Source: Methanomicrobiales archaeon (GTDB lineage: Archaea > Halobacteriota > Methanomicrobia > Methanomicrobiales > Methanoculleaceae). From it: a DNA stretch of 6,147 bases. The first letter of the stretch is position 1. Each line of letters opens with the position of its first letter. Made by a program: the position numbers and the translations under genes. Of this stretch, positions 1-5,695 are shown piece by piece. The stretch spans positions 1-6,147 of the forward strand of contig JAAZID010000193.1 of assembly GCA_012510295.1 (NCBI GenBank), given 5' to 3'. The notes beneath the pieces are model-generated. The model was not told the origin of the DNA and searched no databases. It saw only the letters and a program-made list of their open reading frames with translations.

Positions 1-917
1 TCGAAGGGATGCTCACGACCGCTGAAGGGAAGGTGAGCATCGGCGCCCCGATGGGCACCTACACCGTCCGGGTCACAAAACCCGGTTACCGGTCGTGGGA
101 GAAGAAGGATGTCGAGATCCGGATCGGCCGCTCGACCGATATCGGGATCGTAGCCCTCGACAAAGAGAACTTCTTTGCCGAGATCCGGGTGAAGTCCCCC
201 TCCCGGGTGGCATCGGTCGGTTCAAACCCCCAGTACGAGATGACCCTGAAGAACGTCGGTCGAAACGACGACACCTACACCCTCTCTATCCAGGGTCTCC
301 CCGAACAGTGGTATGCCCGGTTCCGGGAGAGCAGAGAGGCCACCGAGGAGGTCTCCGAGATCTACGTCTCGTCTGGCGAGGAAAAGACTCTCTACATCGA
401 CTTCATCCCACCCTACTCAGTCGATGTCGGGGAGTACAACTTCACGGCGCTGATAGGCTCCGCGGCCCGGCAGTACGAGGAAGACCTCACCCTCCGGCTC
501 CGGGGGTCGTACAGCATGCGGACCTACGCGAAGAGTTACCGCCACGAGATCAACCGTGGGGATACCCTCACGTTTGACGTGACGATCACGAACGCCGGCG
601 TCGGGGGTGCCCTGACGAACGTCGGGCTCAACATGAGCGCGCCGCAGGGGTGGCGGGCGAGCGTCGACCCGGCAACGGTTGCGAGCCTTGAACCAGGTGA
701 GCGGGCGACGGTCCAGGTGACGGTCATCCCGCCGGCGGATATCGTCGCCGGCGAGTACAAGGTCATCAGCCTCGCGAAGAGCGACCAGGCTGAAGGAGAA
801 GACGAGTACCGCATCGTCGTGAAAGAACGGTCCTACGTCGCGATCCTCGGCCTCCTGGTCATGGCCGGTGTCGCGGTGGGGCTCTGGTATGTCTTCAGGA
901 AGTACGGCCGGCGATAA
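1..917 (+). CDS. NEW3-domain surface protein with C-terminal membrane anchor (5' partial)
   Basis: The reading frame is open to the left edge, so the true start is outside the window. The ATG at base 9 sits inside a domain and is probably not the start. Numbering from that ATG, residues 1-52 resemble the end of a carboxypeptidase-regulatory or PEGA-like beta-sandwich (the GTYTVRVTKPGY stretch). Residues about 57-165 and 180-272 look like two NEW3 (NPCBM-associated, COG1470-like) beta-sandwich repeats; the second carries the pattern VTITNAG, GWRASVDP, LEPGERATVQV and AGEYKV. Residues about 276-296 form one hydrophobic transmembrane helix, followed by the basic tail RKYGRR, so the repeats should lie outside the cell and the tail in the cytoplasm. 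Known of the family: such proteins are poorly characterised and sometimes accompany ABC transporters. A partner upstream is only inference. No enzymatic motif is visible in the part seen. The gene ends with TAA and converges on the sensor kinase. Confidence 0.8.
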   Translation, partial: EGMLTTAEGKVSIGAPMGTYTVRVTKPGYRSWEKKDVEIRIGRSTDIGIVALDKENFFAEIRVKSPSRVASVGSNPQYEMTLKNVGRNDDTYTLSIQGLPEQWYARFRESREATEEVSEIYVSSGEEKTLYIDFIPPYSVDVGEYNFTALIGSAARQYEEDLTLRLRGSYSMRTYAKSYRHEINRGDTLTFDVTITNAGVGGALTNVGLNMSAPQGWRASVDPATVASLEPGERATVQVTVIPPADIVAGEYKVISLAKSDQAEGEDEYRIVVKERSYVAILGLLVMAGVAVGLWYVFRKYGRR

Positions 918-994
918 GGCCGGCCACCCGTACCACCAGTTTTGATGGGGGGAAGCCCGGCTGTACCAGGAGACGATCTACTCCGAAAGGCCGG
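918..994. other. Convergent spacer with GC-rich inverted repeat
   Basis: This 77-base gap separates the stop codons of the surface protein and the convergent kinase. GGCCGGCC (918-925) is self-complementary and can also pair with GGCCGG at 989-994, just before the kinase stop. A T4 run lies at 940-943. A bidirectional termination role is possible, but no strong oligo-T tract supports it on either strand. The hexamer GTACCA occurs twice (930-935 and 963-968). No gene is visible. Confidence 0.3.
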
Positions 995-3781
995 TCACTC
1001 GAACCTGACGTCGCCCTCGGGCACCGCGATCTCAAACCGCACCCCCCTGCCCGGCGTCCCGGTCTCGCGGATGGTAATCCCGGTGATCGAGAGGATCTCC
1101 CTGATCAGGAAGAGCCCAAACCCCGTGTGGCTCCCAAATCCCCGCTTGAATATCCGCTCCTTGTTCTCGTGCGGGACACCCACGCCGTTATCCTCCCAGA
1201 TGATCCGGGCGCCGCCGTCCTCCGGCACGGCCGTGACCCGGACCTCGGTCACGGTCTTTCCGTGCCGCATGGCGTTCTCAAGGAGGTTATAGAAGACGGA
1301 CGATAGGAGCGGATCAGCGTAGACAGAGATTCCCTCAAGGTTGGTGATGATCTGGATCCCGCCCGGCCTGAGTGCCCGGACTGCCGATGTGATCAGGGGC
1401 TCAATGAAGAACCACCGGGGGGCCCTGACGCCGAGATCCTGGTAGTCCCGGGTGAACTCGATCTGTGACTGAATTATATCAATAGCGGCCCGCTGTTTAT
1501 CGAGCGCCTCGGTGATATCTGGATCGAGCGGCCGGTCCTGGAGGAGAGTGATATGCCCGAGCACAACGGTCACCTGGTTTAAGATATCATGCCGCACGAT
1601 ACTGTTCATCAGGCTGAGCTTCTCGTTTGCCTTGATGAGCGCCGCTTCGGCCTGTTTCCAGGCATCGATGTCGTGTATAGCGTAGTCGATCGCGACCAGA
1701 TGTCCATCATCCCCATAGATCGGTATCGTACAGACCTCCACCCAGGCGTAGCCATGGTCTTTCCTGAGCACCCGGAAGGCGTACAGCCGGTCGGAGTCCG
1801 GTTCCTGATGCATGGCAGAGAGAACCTCCTGGTCATCAGGATGAACCAGTCGCTCGATGAATCTGCGCCCGCCCCGGCACTCTTTGACTGCATACCCCGT
1901 CAGGCGCTCCCATGAAGGGCTGACGTACTCAATGGTCGACGAGACCATGTTTACGCGGATATAGCAGTCATGCGATCGCTCTATCAGCGTCCTGAACCGC
2001 TCCTCACTCTCACTGAGCTGTTTGTGTGCACGTGTCCGAATAAGGAGGCTGGCAAGCTGGTTTCCGACGACCGTGAGCAGTGTGATGTCATCTCTCGACC
2101 AGGCCCGCTCCCGCGCGTTGGTCTCAAACCCCATGACCCCCAGGGTCTCGCCGGCGGTCGCGATCGGCACAAGGAGCACCGACAAAATCCCATGTCCCTG
2201 GAAAAATTCGCGCTCAACCGCAGCTTCTGGCGGCATGTCAGCCACGGAGGGGATGCAGATGGCTTTGCCGGCCACGATCCGGCCCATCCCCCAGGAGAAT
2301 GAACTGATCGGGACTGCCTGCAGGTGCGCGATCTGCGGTTCGATCCCCTCCGCACACCACTCGTAAATGGTATCCGCGGTGGTTCGGTCGCCGCTGAGCT
2401 GGAATATGTAACTCCGGTCGACGCCGAGAAACGATCCCAGTGTCTGTATCGTCTCGTTCAGGGCATCGTCCAGGTTGCTGTGACCGAGGGCCACGAACCG
2501 CGCCGAGATCGAGCTCACCACCCGCTCAAGGTTTACCCGGTGCTGAAACTGTGCCTTCATCCTCTTCTGTTCTGTGACGTCCCGGAGAGATTCGATTGCG
2601 CCGGAAAGCCTTCCCTGTGCATCGTAGAGGGCGGATGCCTTCCCCCAGAGGTAGGTCTCCTCCCTGTCACCTGATGGAGGGATATAGATCTCGCGTGCAA
2701 GACTCTCACCGCCGCTGGCAAGAACCCTCCCTGCAAGCAGCGGAGAGCGTACACCCGATACCTTTCCCAGGATTGCACCGGGCCCACGTCCTATGATCCG
2801 GCTCTTTGTGATCCCGGTTAGCTCCTCCATCGCCCGGTTCCAGATGGTCACCGTCTTTGTGCGGTCGAGGACAAACGTCGGGTCGGGGAGGAAATCGATT
2901 ATGCCCTGGAGGGTTGCCTGGTAATCCTCCATCTCACAGCACTGCTCTGCGAGCGTCTCCTGGCTCGCTTTTGCCTCCTCAAACGCCGCGGTCATCTGTT
3001 CATGTGCCGCGCGCAGATCCTCCTCGAACCGTCTCCGATCGGATATATCGATCATCGATGCGACCGAGCGGTCGGTTCCCGGGATCATCCCGGCTGTCAT
3101 GTACACGTCTTTCTGTCTGCCGTGCCGGTCCACCACCCGAACCTCGTAGGTGCGCGGAGCTGAGTCCGGATCCCGTCGCCGGGCATGATGGTAACCTCTG
3201 AGGCGTTCCTGGTCTTTCTCGGCGATAAATACGGTCCAGGGCAGTCTCCCCTCAACCTCTTCCTGTCGGTAACCGGTGAGATCCGTAAATCCGCTGTTGA
3301 CGAGAGAGACCGTCATGTCATCCTCAATGATGAACGTAGCGGCCCCGGTATGCTCGAAGATGCTCCGGTACATATCGCCGGCCAGCTGCACCTCCGCTTC
3401 CGCCTGTCGCCGTGCACCAGCCTGAAGAATCATGTTCCGGAGTTCAGCGAACTGTGCTGAGGGAACACCGCCTTTCCGGAGGTAGAAGTCGGCACCGTTG
3501 TTGAGCGCATCGATGATGACCTCCTCACGGCCGCGGCCGGAGAATATGATGAAGGGTATTGCCATGCCCTGGCGGCGGATCTCCTTTAAGAACGCAATGC
3601 CATCCATCTCCGGCATCTCGTAATCGGAGACGATGACGTCGTACCGGGTTTCGGTGAGCATCCGGAGCCCCTGCACCGGCGAGGTCACCGTATCAATCTG
3701 CATATCCCCGGATCGTTCAAGCCAGGCCCTGGTCAGTTCAAGGAAGGCCGGTTCATCATCGACTACGAGGACACGGGCCAT
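995..3781 (-). CDS. Soluble REC-PAS-PAS-GAF-PAS sensor histidine kinase
   Basis: A complete 928-residue multidomain kinase. Residues 1-120 are a response-regulator receiver (REC) domain: acidic pair D8/D9, phospho-acceptor D53 in VSDYEMP, S81, and K103 in YLRKGG. PAS domains follow at about 137-250 and 289-408, joined by a likely coiled-coil linker (251-288) that carries adjacent cysteines C281 and C282. A GAF domain lies at about 417-585 and a third PAS at about 594-713. The dimerisation and phospho-acceptor helix contains H731 in VRHDILNQ, an H-box variant seen in many methanogen kinases. The ATPase domain has the N-box around N836 (NLLENAMRHG), the G1 box D864-G868 (EDNGVGVP), F878, and a G2 box GFGLFL (887-892). 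All residues needed for autophosphorylation appear present. No signal peptide or membrane helix is visible, so it should sense cytoplasmic signals; the ligand cannot be predicted. No DNA-binding output domain and no separate regulator gene lies beside it. The ATG at 3781 is the only in-frame ATG after the upstream stop (3809-3811) that leaves REC intact. It is divergent from RuBisCO. Confidence 0.93.
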   Translation of the reverse strand: MARVLVVDDEPAFLELTRAWLERSGDMQIDTVTSPVQGLRMLTETRYDVIVSDYEMPEMDGIAFLKEIRRQGMAIPFIIFSGRGREEVIIDALNNGADFYLRKGGVPSAQFAELRNMILQAGARRQAEAEVQLAGDMYRSIFEHTGAATFIIEDDMTVSLVNSGFTDLTGYRQEEVEGRLPWTVFIAEKDQERLRGYHHARRRDPDSAPRTYEVRVVDRHGRQKDVYMTAGMIPGTDRSVASMIDISDRRRFEEDLRAAHEQMTAAFEEAKASQETLAEQCCEMEDYQATLQGIIDFLPDPTFVLDRTKTVTIWNRAMEELTGITKSRIIGRGPGAILGKVSGVRSPLLAGRVLASGGESLAREIYIPPSGDREETYLWGKASALYDAQGRLSGAIESLRDVTEQKRMKAQFQHRVNLERVVSSISARFVALGHSNLDDALNETIQTLGSFLGVDRSYIFQLSGDRTTADTIYEWCAEGIEPQIAHLQAVPISSFSWGMGRIVAGKAICIPSVADMPPEAAVEREFFQGHGILSVLLVPIATAGETLGVMGFETNARERAWSRDDITLLTVVGNQLASLLIRTRAHKQLSESEERFRTLIERSHDCYIRVNMVSSTIEYVSPSWERLTGYAVKECRGGRRFIERLVHPDDQEVLSAMHQEPDSDRLYAFRVLRKDHGYAWVEVCTIPIYGDDGHLVAIDYAIHDIDAWKQAEAALIKANEKLSLMNSIVRHDILNQVTVVLGHITLLQDRPLDPDITEALDKQRAAIDIIQSQIEFTRDYQDLGVRAPRWFFIEPLITSAVRALRPGGIQIITNLEGISVYADPLLSSVFYNLLENAMRHGKTVTEVRVTAVPEDGGARIIWEDNGVGVPHENKERIFKRGFGSHTGFGLFLIREILSITGITIRETGTPGRGVRFEIAVPEGDVRFE

Positions 3782-3782
3782 A

Positions 3783-3787
3783 CTCCT
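3783..3787 (-). promoter_or_regulatory. Ribosome binding site of the sensor kinase, unusually close
   Basis: On the minus strand AGGAG is followed by one base and then the ATG at 3781. This spacing is shorter than the usual several bases. The REC domain begins right at this ATG (MARVLVVDDEP), so the start itself is well supported. Translation may rely partly on other features of a short leader. Confidence 0.45.
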
Positions 3788-3820
3788 ACCATATGTTTGA
3801 AGGATGGTCTATATGATATG

Positions 3821-3830
3821 ATAAATATTT
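3821..3830 (-). promoter_or_regulatory. Candidate TATA box for the sensor kinase gene
   Basis: On the minus strand the AT-only decamer AAATATTTAT lies 40-49 bases before the start codon. With an archaeal TATA-to-start distance of about 25 bases, transcription would begin near 3800 and give a leader of about 20 nt that includes the AGGAG site. The region is AT-rich overall, so other TATA-like strings (for example around 3811-3820) are alternatives. Confidence 0.4.
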
Positions 3831-3856
3831 GTATTCCGGCTGTCTCGTGGTTATTC

Positions 3857-3889
3857 ATCAAAATGGTAGATTACTACTGTTATTTTGAT
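3857..3889. repeat. Imperfect inverted repeat upstream of the kinase promoter
   Basis: ATCAAAAT (3857-3864) is perfectly complementary to ATTTTGAT (3882-3889). Inside it GTAG (3866-3869) pairs with CTAC (3874-3877) around an ATTA loop, giving an 8+4 bp interrupted stem. It lies upstream of the candidate kinase TATA box, so it is more likely a protein-binding dyad for that gene than part of its transcript. The role is not known. Confidence 0.4.
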
Positions 3890-3934
3890 ATATTGGAGCT
3901 TTAGCGCCATTTTCACGGGGATCTGGTTATATTG

Positions 3935-3963
3935 AATATTTTTTCCATATGAGAAATATTTTT
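3935..3963. repeat. AATATTTTT direct repeat with 20-base period
   Basis: The 9-mer AATATTTTT occurs at 3935-3943 and at 3955-3963, exactly 20 bases apart, close to two helical turns. The two copies would face the same side of the DNA, as expected for paired protein sites. Chance is a real alternative in such AT-rich sequence. The T-runs could also act as archaeal oligo-T termination signals for a plus-strand transcript, but no gene precedes them. Confidence 0.3.
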
Positions 3964-4040
3964 CACTTTCTGCGGTGCCGGCTCCCGGAGGATACACCGA
4001 TCACAGGAGTTCCTCGTTATAATCTCAGAATCGAACGCTC

Positions 4041-4105
4041 AAGCCCGGGGTGTGGTCTGGAAAAAAAGCTATGAGGGTGTATAGAGGACGTGCAGTAAGC
4101 CCGGG
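4041..4105. repeat. AAGCCCGGG direct repeat pair
   Basis: The 9-mer AAGCCCGGG occurs at 4041-4049 and 4097-4105, a 56-base offset. Each copy contains the palindrome CCCGGG. A third CCCGGG lies near 4248-4253, close to the RuBisCO promoter. The function is unknown; the copies could be binding sites or coincidence. Confidence 0.3.
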
Positions 4106-4109
4106 TATG

Positions 4110-4122
4110 ATCAGATGCTGAT
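4110..4122. repeat. Short perfect dyad ATCAG-ATG-CTGAT
   Basis: Five complementary bases flank a three-base centre. The spacing suits a small operator half-site pair better than an RNA hairpin. It sits in the middle of the divergent intergenic region. No known regulator site is recognised. Confidence 0.25.
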
Positions 4123-4181
4123 GGGGCACAGGCGTGGATTCCCTCATGAGCGGTACCTGGCCACGTAGTAGTATGAATTAG

Positions 4182-4212
4182 CTACATAATAATTTTACCT
4201 ATTATGGTGTAG
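4182..4212. repeat. AT-rich inverted repeat upstream of RuBisCO
   Basis: CATAATA (4185-4191) pairs perfectly with TATTATG (4200-4206) across an 8-base loop. CTA (4182-4184) pairs with TAG (4210-4212) after a three-base bulge. Immediately after it GTTATT is repeated in tandem (4212-4223). The element is about 150 bases upstream of the RuBisCO TATA candidate. It could be an operator or the stem of an unrecognised small transcript. Confidence 0.35.
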
Positions 4213-4299
4213 TTATTGTTATTGTAATACCGATCCCGCGACAGCTACCCGGGGGGGCGGTATGGGGTTCACCGCGCCGGCAGGCAGTCCCCCTCCCTT

Positions 4300-4320
4300 C
4301 CGGCGGGAAAGGGCCGCCGG
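4300..4320. repeat. Perfect 7-bp GC hairpin upstream of RuBisCO promoter
   Basis: CCGGCGG (4300-4306) and CCGCCGG (4314-4320) are perfectly complementary around the 7-base loop GAAAGGG. The palindrome GGTGCACC (4319-4326) overlaps its right end. It lies about 40 bases upstream of the candidate TATA box, so it would not be in a RuBisCO message started from that box. No T-run follows, which argues against a classical terminator. Confidence 0.4.
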
Positions 4321-4360
4321 TGCACCCGTGGAATGGCATAAATTCCCTGCCCCGATGGAA

Positions 4361-4370
4361 GATATATTTA
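4361..4370 (+). promoter_or_regulatory. Candidate TATA box for the RuBisCO gene
   Basis: GATATATTTA, preceded by purine-rich GGAA that could serve as a TFB recognition element, is the best TATA-like element before the gene. Start of transcription about 25 bases downstream would fall near 4390, giving a very short leader that just includes the ribosome binding site. A weaker alternative box, CATAAATT at 4337-4344, would give a leader of about 35 nt. Confidence 0.5.
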
Positions 4371-4391
4371 CTATCGCGCCCTTTCCTTCAT

Positions 4392-4399
4392 GAGGTGAT
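4392..4399 (+). promoter_or_regulatory. Strong ribosome binding site of RuBisCO gene
   Basis: GAGGTGAT matches eight bases of the complement of the archaeal 16S rRNA 3' end and stands three bases before the ATG at 4403. This decides the start against the out-of-frame ATGs at 4390 and 4398. The ATG at 4390 opens a two-codon frame (ATG AGG TGA) that overlaps the binding site. Confidence 0.75.
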
Positions 4400-4402
4400 G
4401 AT

Positions 4403-5695
4403 ATGGCGATTGACTGGTACGAAGAATTTGTTGACCTGGACCATACACCCGGCCCGGACGAGCTCGTAGCCCTCTACTACTTCCAGCCCGTAGCCGGGAT
4501 CAGCAAGAAGGAGGCGGTCGGGCGGATCGCATCCGAGAGCTCGACCGGAACCTGGACGACGCTCTTTACCCTGCCCCCCCGTATGCGGGATCTCCAGGCG
4601 AAAGCGTTTGAGATCGAAGGAAACTACGCAAAAGTCGCATACCCCCTCGCCCTCTGGGAGGAGGGGAACGCACCCCAGCTCTTGAGCGGCATCGCCGGGA
4701 ACGTCTTTGGGATGAAGGCGCTTGAGAGCCTGCGCCTGATCGATGCCTCGTTCCCGGCAGACTACATCCGGCATTTTGCGGGGCCGCACTTCGGTATGGA
4801 GGGGATCCGGGATATGATGAAGGTCCATGATCGCCCCCTCACCGGTGCGGTGCCGAAACCCAAGGTGGGTTTCACCGCGGAGGAGCACGCGGAGGTCGGG
4901 TATGAGACCTGGATGGGCGGGTTTGACTTCGTGAAGGACGATGAGAACCTCACATCCCTCGCGTTCAACCGGTTCGATGACCGTGTCCGGGCCATGGCAA
5001 AGATGCGGGATCGCGCCGAGCAGGAGACCGGTGACGTGAAGTCCGCGTTCATAAACATTACAGCCGATACGGAGACGATGAAGAGGCGGGCGGATATGCT
5101 CGCCGGGTACGGCTGGAACTACGCCATGATCGATGTCGTGGTGACCGGGACCGCCGCGGTCGCGACCCTCCGGGACTACTGCTCCGACCTCGGGCTCGGG
5201 ATCCACGCCCACCGGGCGATGCACGCGGCCTTCGACCGGGACGAGGAACACGGGATCACGATGCAGTTCCTGGCAAAGATCATGCGACTCATCGGGGTTT
5301 CGCAGATCCACACCGGGACTGCTGTCGGGAAACTGGTCGGGACCCGGGCGGAGGTTACGGTGCTTGCCGATATACTCCGCCGGAAGCATACCGATGCCGT
5401 AGATCATATGGCCCTCGACCAGGACTGGGGCGCGATCAAGAGCGCCTTCCCCGTATCGTCGGGCGGACTCCACCCCGGACTTGTGCCGGACGTCCTCGAT
5501 ATATACGGGAGCGATCTTGTCCTCCTGGTGAGCGGCGGCATCCACGGTCACCCGAAGGGCACACGGGCCGGTGCAGAGGCCACCATGCAGGCGATCGAGG
5601 CCTGGCGCGAGGGGGAGACCCTCGATGAGAAGGCGAAGCGGGCTCCTGAACTGAGAGAGGCCCTCGATAAATGGGGCTACTATAAACCCAAATAA
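4403..5695 (+). CDS. rbcL: Archaeal form III ribulose-bisphosphate carboxylase, large subunit
   Basis: A complete 430-residue RuBisCO large subunit, which carboxylates ribulose 1,5-bisphosphate to two 3-phosphoglycerates in the cytoplasm. Active-site residues are all visible: E45, T50 and W51 (ESSTGTW), N100 (GNVFG), K152 in PKPKVG, the carbamylated lysine K178 with metal ligands D180 and E181 (GGFDFVKDDE), H270/R271/H274 (HAHRAMHA), H303, loop-6 lysine K310 (HTGTAVGK), S353-G355 (SSGG), and phosphate-binding G378/G379 before HGHPKG. This is the full catalytic set, unlike RuBisCO-like form IV proteins. The IHAHRAMHA, LHPGLVPDVL and GGIHGHP motifs and the absence of a small-subunit gene point to archaeal form III. 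Family knowledge: form III works in AMP salvage, or with phosphoribulokinase in the reductive hexulose-phosphate pathway of Methanospirillum hungatei. Neither AMP phosphorylase, R15P isomerase nor phosphoribulokinase is encoded here, so the role remains inference. It is probably transcribed alone, from the divergent region it shares with the kinase. Confidence 0.95.
   Translation: MAIDWYEEFVDLDHTPGPDELVALYYFQPVAGISKKEAVGRIASESSTGTWTTLFTLPPRMRDLQAKAFEIEGNYAKVAYPLALWEEGNAPQLLSGIAGNVFGMKALESLRLIDASFPADYIRHFAGPHFGMEGIRDMMKVHDRPLTGAVPKPKVGFTAEEHAEVGYETWMGGFDFVKDDENLTSLAFNRFDDRVRAMAKMRDRAEQETGDVKSAFINITADTETMKRRADMLAGYGWNYAMIDVVVTGTAAVATLRDYCSDLGLGIHAHRAMHAAFDRDEEHGITMQFLAKIMRLIGVSQIHTGTAVGKLVGTRAEVTVLADILRRKHTDAVDHMALDQDWGAIKSAFPVSSGGLHPGLVPDVLDIYGSDLVLLVSGGIHGHPKGTRAGAEATMQAIEAWREGETLDEKAKRAPELREALDKWGYYKPK

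Larger units (their letters stand above)
3782..4402. other. Divergent intergenic region, 621 bases, no gene recognised
   Basis: This stretch separates the start of the kinase gene from the start of the RuBisCO gene. Its composition is uneven: about 3790-3965 and 4165-4230 are clearly AT-rich, whereas 4240-4330 is GC-rich. Both strands carry only very short open frames. Examples on the plus strand are 13-17 codon frames starting at 3863, 4071 and 4116, none with a ribosome binding site. I see no tRNA-like cloverleaf or recognised riboswitch. It holds the two promoter candidates plus the dyads and direct repeats listed separately. It could contain regulatory sites, an unrecognised small RNA, or decayed sequence. 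Confidence 0.6.

Noticed and set aside
942..1292. A plus-strand open frame over the end of the kinase gene
   Set aside because: It lies almost entirely antisense to the kinase ATPase domain, and its translation shows no recognisable domain.
3863..3904. A 13-codon plus-strand frame in the intergenic region
   Set aside because: It has no ribosome binding site and no recognisable peptide character, and it overlaps the dyad at 3857-3889.
4071..4169. Two 16-17 codon plus-strand frames (starting 4071 and 4116)
   Set aside because: They have no ribosome binding site or promoter context and are of a length expected by chance.
4261..4320. Possible tRNA or riboswitch suggested by GGGGTTCACC and the GC hairpin
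   Set aside because: The T-loop consensus is not met, no acceptor or anticodon stems can be paired around it, and it lies upstream of the likely promoter.
3782..4402. Possible insertion-sequence remnant or CRISPR leader in the AT-rich region
   Set aside because: No terminal inverted repeats with target duplication, no transposase fragment and no regularly spaced repeats were found.
4388..5551. A 387-codon open frame on the minus strand opposite RuBisCO
   Set aside because: It is antisense to a clearly conserved gene. Its translation is rich in Arg, Gly, Pro, His and Glu without domain motifs, which is typical of codon-biased antisense frames in GC-rich DNA.
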